Assembly (NCBI GenBank): GCA_964034945.1
Contig: OZ035960.1
Span: 31,178,368 to 31,242,367 of the forward strand
Reading direction: 5' to 3'
Source of the DNA: Chrysopilus asiliformis
Lineage: Eukaryota > Arthropoda > Insecta > Diptera > Rhagionidae
DNA length: 64,000 bases
The translations under genes and the position numbers were made by a program. Numbering within the stretch: the stretch's first letter is position 1; every line of letters begins with the position of its first letter. The notes below the pieces were generated by a model. It made no database searches and had not been told where the DNA came from. It saw nothing but the letters and a program-made list of their open reading frames with translations. Shown here in pieces: positions 33,885 to 45,035 of this stretch.

Positions 33885-34440
33885 GAAGTTAATCGCGAAA
33901 AACGAAATTGCGATTTTGAAAAAGCCGCCATTTTGGATACTTCTGGTTAACGGATTTTCAACAAAAGTTGGTGGGATTGTTCCATTCCAGGACCAAACAT
34001 GTCTGTAAAATGTTATGGCTCTAACTCTATTAGTTTTTGAAAAATCTTGTACACAGACTGAAAAACTGACAGGCAGAAAGACATTTTTGTTTTAAAGCCT
34101 CAACCACAATCACGCGTTCGTGCGTGCGGCACCCACGCGGTGAAGGTAAAAACTACGCATTTATATGAGTAAATGTATAATTGCGCGCTGCTCAGACGCG
34201 TTGCCGCGTCCCTGCCGCGTAGAGTAGGCTCAGTCTCTACTTTTAGACGCGGTGACAACTACTAGATGCCAAAATAAAATCATGCCACACGCACGGACGT
34301 ATGTTTCTGGTTCTACCTTAATGCTTCAATCGACTCAGGCGTACTTAGGAAATGTTTTTTTTTGGGAAAAATAAAAGGTCGAAATTTTTCATGAATACAA
34401 TACTGTCTTAAGGCAAGGAGGGGACGTCCAAAAAGTATCG
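33885..34440 (+). repeat. R6 dispersed repeat, copy 1 (interrupted by a MITE)
   Basis: R6 runs from a CGCCATTTTGGATACTTC block through CCATTCCAGGACCAAACATG, TTATGGCTCTAAC and AGACATTTTTGT to a tail with TTCATGAATACAATAC. Related copies are at 50,315-50,580 and 58,495-58,680. The MITE at 34,096-34,318 interrupts it. Confidence 0.65.
34096..34318. mobile_element. TWA-flanked MITE, GCGTGCGGCA family, inside R6
   Basis: TAA at 34,093-34,095 and 34,319-34,321. Ends are AGCCTCAACCACAATCACGC and, inverted, AGGTAGAACCAGAAACATAC, converging on CGTGCGTGCGGCA. The R6 copy at about 58,530-58,560 gives the empty site (CATTTTTGTAATAATGCTCC). The body is unusually GC-rich for the window. Confidence 0.8.
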
Positions 34441-36553
34441 TAACGTATTTTATAGACAGTGTCGAAGACAAAAAAAAAACATTTAATTTTTTTTATAATT
34501 AAAAAGTAATTTTTTGTCAGGATTTATTAATTTAAAAATCAATCATCACCGTCTCGACAAATCGAATAGCTTATTTAAAAATCCGTCAAAATTCATCATA
34601 TTCATAAATATTGAAATAAAATTCTGCCGTCTATAGAAAAAATCGTCAACGAGTATAAATCCTTCCGTATATATTTTTCCCTATTCTCCTGTTATTCAAA
34701 GAAAGTGCCATTCATGAAAATGATTTACAAGGATATAAAAATTTAACATGAATTTCGCTTTATATCAATGGTGAATTGAGTGTTTAAAGGCATTTTTAGG
34801 AGTAATTTTATTTTTACATCTTCATTACAAAGGTCGTTGACGGGGAAAAACAAAAGGGAAATTTTGGGAAATCAAAACTTAGTTAAATTGTTATCGTCCC
34901 CCTTAATTTGCACGTATTTCCATAGGAAAAAGGACTAAATGAACGACAATGGAAGAAGGGACAAGAAAATTGACAAATAGTCAACTCGGAAAGTTTACGA
35001 AATGAAATTCAACAAAGTTAGGAGTTTCGAGGTCCCCCTTCTGTGCCATAAGTTCACTATTTAGGCCTCATCGTTATGTTAAACGGGAACATTGAAAGTT
35101 TTTCGAACAGGAGACGCTGCCGCCGCCGCCGCCGACAGGGTCACCAACCATCCCTTAAGCCACTAGACGAGTGTGCCGAATTTTTGTTCTGGGATGGGCG
35201 ATATCGTATTTTGCTTCCATTCCCTCTCTGTCGCCCAGGACAATTGGGTTATGGGTTAGGTTGGATCTTAATTCAATTTTGATTGCTCTTCCATCATTGT
35301 AAAAAAAAAATTCGGTATTCGCTCAGTTCCCGACTTTTTATTATTTTTTTATATTTGAATTTTCCCCCTGTTTTGAAGGGGTCGTTTTCTCAGCCATAAA
35401 ATGTAATTAAGTTTAAAATTTGTTTTTAACTTTTTTTTTTACTTTTTTGGTTCTAAAACGAATAACTTTGTATTTTCATTCTGTTCGAGGCTGGATGGTT
35501 TTCTAACCAAAGTCTTTTTTTCATTCTTAGGTTTCACATATTTCTTCTCACACCATTTTTCCATTTTTTCCTAGTTTTGTTTTTCTTTCTTTTTGATTTT
35601 TTTTCAGATTTTAACCGTTGTTGTAAATGGGAAAGAAAGTATTCAGGTCTAATGAGAGACCATAATTTTCGCTTAGCTTAATGGCTTGCAATTGGGTTAT
35701 ACCAATTATCAGAAAAGAATAGGAAAAACAGAGGGAAATTATGGGTGGCCGGTGGTATAGAAATATGAAATTTTCCGGAAACTGGGGCACGGTGGCACAC
35801 GAGAAGAAAAGAAACTTTGGAATAATGCCAAGTGTTATTGTTGTTGTTTGGAGTTTTTTTTTCTTCTTCTTAGTCTCATTCTCGAAGCTTTTTCGAGTTG
35901 GTGCTTTTTTTATTGGGTTGAATGGATGGATGAATGATAAGTGGTTCAAATGACTTCAGTGCGGCTTGGCTCTGATACAGGGTGTGCTGCTTATTGTTGT
36001 TCTGTAATTGAGCTTAAAATTGCCAAGTTCTGATTGAGGAAAGTGAAATAAAGAAGAAAGAAGTCTACTCCAGAAATTGTTTGATGGACGAAACAAACTG
36101 AAAAATATGAGAATTTTTTAATAAAAATAAGGAAATTATTCTTGTACAAGAAATTGCATTGCATTACAACTAACCCAGGAAAATAAAGTGATTATAGAAC
36201 TCATAACTCTATCATTGATAAAATGATATCTTGGTATGAATGTTTTATAATTATCTTCATTATTAGCGTTTTTTCGTTAAATTGAGCAATCAAAGAAATT
36301 GGCGAAAGCACGCAATCATGTGAAACGATAAAAAAAAAGTTACATATGCAGGCTGCACATATTCCGTAATTATGCTTCAATAATTCTGTCAGTTGAGCTT
36401 TCGATAATTGCTCATAACAGAAAATTTCTTTATTAAAATTTGTTTCAATGCAAATGAGTGAGAATTCTTTCTCAAAGAAATCTCCAAATAAGTTTTATAA
36501 GTCAATATATTCAAAAAAACAAAAAAAAAAACGATTTTCATATTTGGAAAATA
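34441..36553. other. AT-rich, no supported gene
   Basis: A short GCC run lies at about 35,116-35,135. ORFs are low-complexity (35,076-35,282 +, 35,611-35,949 -). No TIR pair or domain was found. Confidence 0.35.
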
Positions 36554-36618
36554 AATGGAAAATCGCCGTTTTAAAAAAAAAAAATGTGAGGCTTTTTTGT
36601 GGAAAAATGCTTACATAT

Positions 36619-37120
36619 TTATTCTTCAAAATATTGTCCATCACTAGCCACAACTTTTTCCCATCTTTTTGGCACCATACGGATTCTGGGTTGAAAAATT
36701 GTTCGTCTCTTGAGGCGATCAACAAATCGATGCAATTTTTCGTCTTTCCGTATGAACGGAAGTGCTGCTAGCCAGGTCATGCGATATCGATCAGAACAGT
36801 TGGTAGTCGGAAGGAGCGAAGTCTGGAGAATACGGCGGGTGAGGTAGGGCGTCCCAATTCCGGGTTTCCTGATAGGTTTTGACGACATTAGTAACATGTG
36901 GTCGAGCGCTATCTTGCTGCAAAATCATTATGTCATGTCTTTGCTCGAATTATGGCCGTTTTTCCTTCGATGCTCGGCGTTTGATTAATTGTGTTCGGTT
37001 TTTTACAGTTTTACAAGTTTCTACAATCATTCGACACGCGTCACCCGCAGATTTTTTCGAATTGAAGGCAAAAAGCAAAACTTCCCGCAAATGACGCTTA
37101 TTTAGCTCAAATTTCGACAT
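36619..37120 (-). pseudogene. Mariner transposase pseudogene, same lineage as 14,314-14,792
   Basis: Reads MSKFELNKRHLREVLLFAF and ACRMIVETCK, then passes straight to the C-terminal half with ILQQDSARPHV, PHPPYSPDFAPSDYQLF and RWEKVVASDGQYFEE. The two aspartates are again 34 residues apart. The His before the second Asp is replaced by Gln. Stops interrupt it at the codon after EKRP and between QLF and SISHD, and a frameshift follows. The second stop and the deletion joint are shared with the other copy, so both defects predate their spread. Confidence 0.9.
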
Positions 37121-37158
37121 TTTCACGCATAACGACGGATAAAATGCACAAATTTAAT

Positions 37159-37260
37159 GATAAGGAGTTGTTGCCAGATGCCTAACTTATCATTTGACGT
37201 TTCTGATCTGATAAGGAGTTGTTGCCAGATGCCTAACTTATCATTTGACGTTTATGATCT
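37159..37260. repeat. 51-bp tandem duplication in mariner 5' region
   Basis: Two copies (37,159-37,209 and 37,210-37,260) of a unit beginning GATAAGGAGTTGTTGCCAGA, differing at one visible base. The other mariner copy has a single unit. Confidence 0.9.
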
Positions 37261-37466
37261 GACATTTTTGACCAGCATTTTACTACTAGCGCCACATATT
37301 GGAAAATGGCGGTACTCCCAATACATAGCATAGATTAAACACTTAAGCGTAATCTCCATGCAGCCGACTTCCTTATCTGCCGCAAAAAATCAGAAAACTA
37401 GTAAGAAATAAACTTTTGTAATTTTCTGTAAGAGTGACTAATTAAAAGCAGCCAGAGCCTCCCTAC

Positions 37467-37947
37467 TAGGGATGTCAATTTTTTGAAAAAACCGGTTTTC
37501 AGTTAAATCGGTTTTCAGTTAAACCGGTTTTTAAGACTTCGGTTTAAACAGGGCCGGTTTAACCGGGTCCAAAAAACCGGTTATTAAAACACCGAAAAAC
37601 CGTTTTGTTCAAATTGGTTAGGTTAGGTCTTAGACGCAACAAATACACTATAATACAAACAAAAGACGTGAAGTGTCATATAATCCATTAAGAGGCCATA
37701 AATGGCACAATATGATATTGTATTTGGTTTAGAGTGCCTAAAAAGAAATGTTTCTAACAAATCAGTTGCACGAAAATTAGTTTAAAATTATTTTGCCGTA
37801 CCAAAAAAAATGATCGGTGTTTTTGAACGGTTTTTGGCTTTAAAAAACACCGGGTATAACCGTGCAAAAAAAACACCAAAAAAAACCGGTTAGCCGAAGC
37901 AAAAACACCGGGTAATCGGTTTAACCGGTTCTTTTTTGACATCCCTA
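37467..37947. mobile_element. hAT-type MITE with exact 8-bp target duplication
   Basis: TIRs TAGGGATGTCAA lie at both ends, continuing into AACCGGTT-rich sequence. CTCCCTAC occurs at 37,459-37,466 and 37,948-37,955, an exact 8-bp duplication diagnostic of hAT. The interior is dominated by AACCGGTTTT-like words on both strands, and there is no ORF of interest. Confidence 0.88.
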
Positions 37948-38336
37948 CTCCCTACCACATTTTAGGAAATCATGTATTTCCCCTTTCAATTGAAGTCAAT
38001 TGTATGCTAATTTCAGCGTTAATCTAATGGCATACAAATCAAACTCCAATTATAAGGAAATTGCTTATGCGTAAAGGTCTCGTGTGCGGTTATTGTGACA
38101 GTATGCAACTGCAGATGAAAATGCCAGAAATCAGACGAACAAGTTCATCTGTTGTTGAGTGAAATCATCTGAAGATCGAAAATCGGTTGCGAAAATTAGA
38201 ACTTTATGGACCTGCAGAATTTGTAGGATCCCTTTTCTGTCCCTTTCTGTCCAACCAGTATTTGCATAATTGCATCTCATACTTGGAACAGATGAAAAAA
38301 TCGGCTGTATGGAGACTACGCCTAGGCTGGGCGTTA

Positions 38337-38517
38337 AGGGGCCTCCACACGTTCAATGTTACTTGACACTTTTACTTGAATGACTCATGTTTCAAGTAAC
38401 ATTGATCGTTTGGATACTCTTCAATGTTACGTTTGCAGGCAATTTCCATCATTGTTACTTGACGAAAATTTTCATCAATAATACTTGTCAAGTAATATTG
38501 AACGTGTGGAGGCTCCT
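38337..38517. mobile_element. TWA-flanked MITE, CCTCCACACGTTCAAT family
   Basis: TTA at 38,334-38,336 and 38,518-38,520. TIRs of about 32 bp (AGGGGCCTCCACACGTTCAA versus AGGAGCCTCCACACGTTCAA) run on to TTACTTGACA. The interior has further copies of CAATGTTAC in both orientations, so the whole 181 bp is highly self-complementary. Confidence 0.85.
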
Positions 38518-38699
38518 TTAGGATAATTCTTTCTCTTCAAAATTTATTAGAAAAGTGATTTCTGCGATATTTTCCAAACGCATGCGAAAAAAAAACTTTT
38601 AACCAGCAACGACAAGTCCACATTCTAGTTTGAAATAAGTGAATATAAGTGCAAATTTGAATGTACGATTTTTTGTAAAAATAGAAGTTTTTTCTTTAT

Positions 38700-39165
38700 T
38701 TTTTAACCGACTTCCAAAAAGGAAAAGGTTCTCAATTCCACCTGAATATTTTTTTTTTTTTTATGTATGTTCACGCCTAACTTTTTACTGGGTTGACCGA
38801 TTTTGGTCATCCCAAAGAGAAAGTTGTAGAGAAAGTTCCTGGTTGGACCCCGGTTCGTTCGTGGGCAAAAATGGACCATTAGGGGGGGTACCCCCCATAC
38901 AAACGAAAACGTTTTTTCCGAATATCTCAAAAACGGTGCATCTTATCAAAAAAGTCCAAGAACAAAAATTATTTAGGATATGATTCTACATAAAACTCCC
39001 ATACATCAAAATCCGATTGGAATAAATTTTAAAAAATCTTATTGGAAAGTTCGACTTCAAAGTGTAATTTTGGTACAAATGCTCAAATTAAGATACCAAT
39101 ATCACCATACAGGTTTTCAATAATTGCCAGATTGGCAATTATAGCTTTTGTTATGTTTATACCCG
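38700..39165 (+). repeat. R2 copy 3, 5' part replaced
   Basis: Begins with an ACCGACTTCCAAAAAGGAAA block unlike other R2 heads, then contains GGTACCCCCCATACAAACGA, AAAACGGTGCATCTTATC and the tail AATTGCCAGATTGGCAATTA. Directly followed by copy 4. Confidence 0.6.
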
Positions 39166-39303
39166 TATGGTGAAACGAAAGGGTATATTAACTTTGCCTT
39201 ACCGTTTGTAACGCCAAGATCCCTTCATCACACACAAAAATGAATTACACTAGTGTGATAAAAAAAAAAATGATAAAAAAAAATTGAATTTTCCATGTCC
39301 GTC

Positions 39304-39334
<31 letters not shown>

Positions 39335-39975
39335 GGCGCGGATTGCGGGCGCATGGATTGAGCTAGAGACTTGAAATTTTGCGCAGATCCGTTTTTCGTA
39401 AAATGCGAGGCTAAGTTCGTTAACCCTAATACTGTCCTTAAAAAAAATAACGTATGATGTCTTCGTGGGTCAAGAATGACCCTCTATATAGAATACTACA
39501 CCCGTCACAATTATCAGTGCTCTTCAATGGATTAAAATATGAACAAATAGATTATTGTTATCGGTATTCAAAAGAAATTTGTTCACTGGGCCTACATCAT
39601 ACAAACATTTTTCATGTAGTTGAGAAGACACTTTTAATTAAAATCGAATTTGGGTCAGAAATGACCCGAGGACAGTATGAGGGTTAATGGGCAAAAATGG
39701 GGGGGTACCCCCCATAGGAACGAAATCGTTTTTTCCGAATTTCTCAAAAACGGTGCATCTTATCAAAAAAGTCTAAGAACAAAAGTTATTTCGAATATGA
39801 TTCTACATAAAACTCCCATACATCAAAATCCGATTGGAACAAGTTTTAAAAAAATCTGTTTGGAAAATTTGAATTCAAATGAATATTTGATACGCCGTTC
39901 AATTAAATCACCATACGGGTTTTCAATAATTGCCAGATTGGCAATTATAGCTTTCAATAATTGCCAATTGGCGTT
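39166..39975 (+). repeat. R2 copy 4
   Basis: The head GAAAGGGTATATTAACTTTG, a CTGT/CCGT tract (39,298-39,333), and then the same GGGGGTACCCCCCAT through TAATTGCCAGATTGGCAATT module as copy 3, about 820 bp further on. A stretch from about 39,450 to 39,680 is unlike other copies and may be an insertion. Confidence 0.6.
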
Positions 39976-40147
39976 AACCTACCCCTTCAAACCCCTTCCT
40001 GCTTGGGATATCGAGTAAAATTCTTTGTATTGTGTTCAGTACAATATCTGGAAGATTCTTTTATATATTTCTCATCTGCGGACTTATCCCCTCAAACCCT
40101 TTGTAATTTTACCTATATTAAAAATTGAAACTAAAAACGTTCGAAAT

Positions 40148-40754
40148 AAAAAAAAAATTTTCTAAAAAAAATAAAACCGACTTTAAAAAAAACTGAAAAG
40201 AGAAAAAAGCACTAAAAAGAAAAAAATAATTTCAAACTATGTCCATTAATAGCGTATTTAAAATTCGGGTTTTTTGGAGTGGCGTTAAATTTGCAACTAA
40301 AATAAATTACATACTTTCTAATCGTTTACATACTTTCTAACCCTTAAGGCTAACTAAGAACTAAGATCGACTCCGAAAATTTTGTTGTCAAACAGATTAA
40401 CTATAGACACGGCTCTTAGAAGCACCAAAACTAAGTTCTTTTATGTCCCGAATTGGATTCCCTATTTTTAAGCAATCGCTATAAAAAAAACCCACTGTCT
40501 CATATGTTACTATTTTTTGTAGAAATCTATCCTATTTTTTGTCTCCATGCACAAATTGATTTTGTGCGAAACTTGACAATAGAAATTTTACAACGATTTT
40601 ATTTAGTGTAAATTTAACGCCACTCCAAAAAAGCCGAATTTTAAATACGCTATTAATGGACATAGTTTGAAATTATTTTTTTCTTTTTAGTGCTTTTTTC
40701 TCTTTTCAGTTTTTTTTAAAGTCGGTTTTATTTTTTTTAGAAAAATTTTTTTTT
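40148..40754. repeat. Long foldback: 145-bp arms, 317-nt spacer
   Basis: Arms 40,148-40,292 and 40,610-40,754 are nearly exact reverse complements, including TTAATAGCGTATTTAAAATT, TGGAGTGGCGTTAAATTT and AATAAAACCGACTTTAAAAA. A transcript across it would form a duplex of about 145 bp. The outer part belongs to an AAAACCGACTT repeat family that I believe is common in insects. No ORF. Confidence 0.9.
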
Positions 40755-42768
40755 AGATTAAAATTTTAACATTGGCTTAACAGCACGAGTATCCGATACA
40801 AAAGGGTTAAGTATCCTTGTTTATTCGTGACCTTTATTGTAAAACTTTGGATCATTTCCATTCATACAATGACTGTTAACATATAAGTTATAAATACTTT
40901 TCAGTATAAGGACGTGGAATTGTAAAATTCACAAATTAAGTCTTGTTCCAAAATAACTCTGTCTTAAAATCCTCCAGTTAATTGTATAAAGTTGAATTTT
41001 ATTTGGCTCTTCAACAGTACATTTAACTTATATACTTTAAGTATATTTAATATGTATAAAAAATAATAATACAAAATGGAATGAAACAAAAACCATTCAT
41101 ATAAATATGATTGTATACTAGTAATAGTGTATACTATTAGTACATTTATATGAATACGAAAAGCATAATCATTTCGAAAATGAAACACACTAAGTTTTTG
41201 GTATATTTGCGCTTCAAGTACAAACATTAAACATATTATGGGCCACCATCAACGAGGCCTGTGTTATGTAATTGGTATAATTAAGTTAATGACATTCCTT
41301 ATTTCAAGAAAAACGCTTCAAAATTTACTATACGCACATATACACATTAGCTGGATATAATTTGTGTGTTTCAAATGTTTAATAGTGGATTGTCTATATA
41401 TATATATAATACTTGTGTTAAATAACCATTTTTTAACATACATTCAGACATATATGTTGAAGTAAGTACAAATGTGTATTTATGGTCAGGACTGACTAAA
41501 TGTATTTTTACATAGCGCTTAAAGGGAAGGAGTTTCGGAAATGTAGCATAAGTAAAAGTTTCGTCACAGAGATGGAGAAAGCTTCAATCGAGTAAGAGAT
41601 CCATGGTGAAAACCTAGGCTTAAGTATGGAGTCCTTTTATGCCCGAAGGACACAGGAAAATTACCAACCGACTTGAAGTTGAACGCTCTCTTGTCTGAGG
41701 CCTCTCCATGGTGCCGGAACAAAAGTTAGAAAATGTTAGTACAAGTAGCTGGGAAATTGTTTTCTTTCTCGTAACTTTTTTTTCGCTTTCCATGCTTATT
41801 CTTTTGGAACTGAACAAGAACAAAACCAAGAATAAGACCAACATCGAAACCAAGTTTTCTTTTGCCTTTAGTTTTTGTTGTCATTTTTGTTGTTCCTGCT
41901 AGATTATTTTACTTTGGGAGATTTTTTTTCTTGTTTACTCTGTTTGTGAGTGTTTCGTTACTTTTTTTCTGTTCTGCCTAAGATGAAAATCTAGAGTTAA
42001 GTATCTACTCTCATGGATTTCTTGTGCCTCCGAAATGTGCTTGAACAATGGATTTAAGTGCAAATTAGGTTCTTAACTGATAAGTGTAATAGCGCCAAAA
42101 AGTTCTACAAGCATAAAAGGTAAGTTTGATGTTAACCTTAATATGGAAGCGATGTATATATACCTTATATTGCTGTATCGCAACGGATGTACCTACATAT
42201 ACCTAAAGTAAAAAAAAATGCATCTATAGTATACCTACTAAACTAAAAGATACACTAACGATCTACTTATTCGCTATGGCAGCCAGCATGCCTATTCCAT
42301 ATCCCATATTAAAATTGGTTCTACCAAAACCTACATATAAACCAGTAAAACATACATATTTCTACTTCGTAAGACGTCTCTTAGGTCGTCATAGTAAAAT
42401 AATATCACGTTAGATATGATAAGGGAACTTTCCTTTGCATGAAACTTTAAAATGAATATTTACTTTAAAATTGGTCTAACATAACATGCTTTTAACTATA
42501 ATGAATATTGCGACATGAAGCTGATTATTATAATAAAGACGCAAACATAACTATGATTATGATCCCGTCGTTTTGGCCGACCTAAACGAGTCCTTACGAC
42601 GACTTTTATTTAAATTTATTTCTTTATTTGCGCATCCCCTTTCATTTTATTAAGCAACTTTTTCGCAAGCAAACCGCTATCTTTAAATGTTGTCTTTCTT
42701 AAAGATTTTCTTTTAGGATACGGTGGGCCCTACGTTTTCCGAAACTACTTTTGATGTGAAAAAGTAGG
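40755..42768. other. AT-rich, no supported gene
   Basis: A TA run lies at about 41,392-41,410. AAAAG-GTAAGTTT at about 42,116-42,125 resembles a splice donor without a supported exon. ORFs are short and domain-free. Confidence 0.35.
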
Positions 42769-42867
42769 GTTGCCGTTTCTATATTTAGAATACTTTAAGT
42801 CCCAGAATTTCTAAGGTTTAGGCTAACCACAACTTAATTTTTGAAGAATAGTACGCGCAAACGGGCC
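42769..42867. mobile_element. TWA-flanked MITE, GTTTGCGCG family, copy 2
   Basis: The right end, inverted GGCCCGTTTGCGCG, is followed by TTA (42,868-42,870). GGCTAACCACAACTTAATTTT and GAATTTCTA are shared with 11,412-11,538. The left end (TTGCCGTTT) has lost its clear TSD. Confidence 0.6.
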
Positions 42868-43235
42868 TTAATAAATGAAAAAAACCTAAGTTTTACCACA
42901 AAAGAGACAAGTTTTATATTGTTAAGAATCAAACCCCTATTTTTATATGGAGGTTATGTTTCCTACAGCGCGATTTTCTACAACGCGATATTTCCCAGGA
43001 ACCTAACTACCGCGTTGTAGGAGGTTTACCTGTATTTGCATTTTAAAAAAATCTACTACTTTCCATTAAAAATCTGCTACTATCAAATCATAACAGAAGT
43101 CTTTATTAAATTGAAATGAATCTTACACCTCACGCATAGGAGTTATTTTCGGAGAAATTTTAGACACTTTTGAGATGGTATGGCCATTCGGATCAAACAA
43201 TGTTCACAACAGACACGTATTTGAAGAATTTCTTA

Positions 43236-43672
43236 AGGGAGAACTCCAATTGGGCAGAGGCAGCAGCAGAGGCAGAACCAGTAGCAACAGCAGAAGCAGA
43301 ATCTGCTTTCTGTCCCACAATGAAATTTGAATTCTGACGAAAATAGCAGAAACCTGTCAAAATATTGTACGTATTTATATTCGCGACATGATTTGTCGTA
43401 GAATGTTTTGTTGTTTTTAACATATTCAATTAATTTCTCCTCCATTTCAAGTATTACAAACATTTACTTCCGTTCATGTATGCAACAAATGTCAACAACG
43501 ATTTGTGAGGTTAAATTGAAAGCAGAAATTTAGAGATTAGAGCTAAAATGTGTTTCTGCTTCTGCCACTGCCTCTGCTGCTGCTTTATTGGAGCTCATCA
43601 CATAAGACGCTATGTGGTCTAAAGTTCTGCTTCTGCCTCTACTGCTGCCTCTGCCCAATTGGAGTTCTCGCT
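43236..43672. mobile_element. TWA-flanked MITE, GCAGAGGCAGCAG family
   Basis: TTA at 43,233-43,235 and 43,673-43,675. TIRs of more than 40 bp (AGGGAGAACTCCAATTGGGC, then AGAGGCAGCAG) match closely. The right terminal module is partly repeated inward at about 43,553-43,604. The Ala/Ser-rich and Cys-rich ORFs at 43,193-43,463 are translations of GCAGCA repeats. Confidence 0.85.
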
Positions 43673-43849
43673 TTAATGTAAATATTGGCGCAAGGTGTAT
43701 TTGTGTATGACTTATTTCTATGAAATAGAAAAATAAAAACGCATTTTTTCTAATTGAATATTTTTTTTTGGGTTAGAATTTAAAGTGAAATTAAAAAATT
43801 AAATTTTCGTGTGGATTTCTGTTTTAAAATCGAATGGGGCGTTGGACCG

Positions 43850-43990
43850 ATTTTGCCCATTTACGAACTCGAACTTTTATTTTAAATAAAACGGGTACAT
43901 ATCAAATTTTAAGTTTCTAGCTCAATGTTTACTCGAGATATCATGTTCACAGACAGATATACAAACATACATGAATTCTCGGCATTCTGT
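43850..43990 (+). repeat. R2 fragment
   Basis: Contains GGACCGATTTTGCCCATTT, ATTTTAAGTTTCTAGCTCAA and a short ACAGACAGATA patch, as in R2 heads. Confidence 0.45.
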
Positions 43991-44039
43991 GTTAAGTACC
44001 TACCCTGGTCCAAATATTTGGAAAATTAGGTACAGAAAA

Positions 44040-44154
44040 AACCTTGAAATTTTTACATTCTTTTTGCGATCACATATTTAATACTTAAAATTTACATACT
44101 AACAGTAATTTCACAACAAAAATGTTGTGAAAATTTTCAACTTTAAATGTTGAA
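44040..44154. repeat. Dispersed repeat shared with 57,468-57,580
   Basis: TTTTTACATTCTTTTTGCGA, TTAAAATTTACATACTAA and CAGTAATTTCACAACAAAA align with 57,468-57,580 at high similarity. It ends at the piggyBac-like element. Confidence 0.65.
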
Positions 44155-44358
44155 ATGTTGACTGCCATGACTATCATTTTTGATAGCCAGTGAAAATTGG
44201 CAGTAATTCATGAGCGGCCAAGGCTATCATTTTCGATAGCTGGGTCTACAATCTACATGCATACATACATACATTCATACATACGTACATTCTACCTACG
44301 TCTACATGTATTGGCATCTCCCTTACATTTTTGCAAAATTGGTCTGGCAGTCAACGTA
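44155..44358. mobile_element. piggyBac-like MITE, left TTAA decayed
   Basis: The right end, inverted TACGTTGACTGCCAGACC, abuts TTAA (44,359-44,362). The left end ATGTTGACTGCCATGAC abuts TGAA. Inside are two GATAGC hairpins and CATA repeats (44,259-44,290). Confidence 0.6.
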
Positions 44359-44362
44359 TTAA

Positions 44363-45030
44363 CTCTGTATCTATAATGTCAATTTTGACATTTCAATTTT
44401 ATCCACAAAATTTTACATTTGAATTAATATAAATTTTTGTACAACTAACGAAAATTATTCACAAAATGCATATTTTTCGCAGTTTTTTGAATCACAAGTT
44501 TACGTCCTCAGTTTCATACCGCGTAAATTTACAGAGAATGAATTTGACAACTAACTGAAGATACAGAATGTCAAAAATACGATTTTTGAATACGAAAGTG
44601 GGCTGTGAAGTTTAAGCTGCGGACACAGACGGACTTACAATTTGTGTCCAAGCGCGAAAAATTAAATATTCTTGTTTACTCTGTTTGTAAAACAGAGTTT
44701 TCATGTTGTTTTAAGGTTTCCAATTAGTTTTTCTTTAACCTGATTAATGTGTATATCCCGCTTCAATAAATCCATGGTACATTGCGCCTCCTTTTAATAA
44801 CAAAAAAGTTGCTCTACTTTTATGATATGGCGGAAAATCGCACAAGAAATTAATCCAGTTTTCCGTCACTTTTTTATATTCTTCAATCTTTAAGCAAACA
44901 TAAATAAATCAATAATTCTTTGTCATTAATTTCTGCGTTGGCAAATACTAAAGATGTTGTCGTCGACAATAATCATTGCCAAGGAAACCATTACAATTCC
45001 TAATAAAAAGCTCTCCATTTCTCACATGCG
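44363..45030. other. No recognised feature
   Basis: AT-rich with small palindromic words (TGTCAATTTTGACA near 44,378). No ORF or domain. Confidence 0.35.
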
Positions 45031-45035
45031 AATCC

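Larger units (their letters stand above)
36554..37321 (-). mobile_element. Non-autonomous mariner (D34D) element, copy 2
   Basis: The end at 37,321 (inverted TTGGGAGTACCGCCATTTT) is flanked by TA at 37,322-37,323. The other end, near 36,555, carries the decayed equivalent ATGGAAAATCGCCGTTTT. It shares the same internal deletion as the copy at 14,173-14,861. A 51-bp stretch is duplicated in tandem near its 5' end. Confidence 0.75.

Noticed and set aside
43193..43463. Ala/Ser-rich and Cys-rich overlapping ORFs
   Set aside because: Products of GCAGCA repeats in the TIR of a MITE; both frames are open for the same reason.
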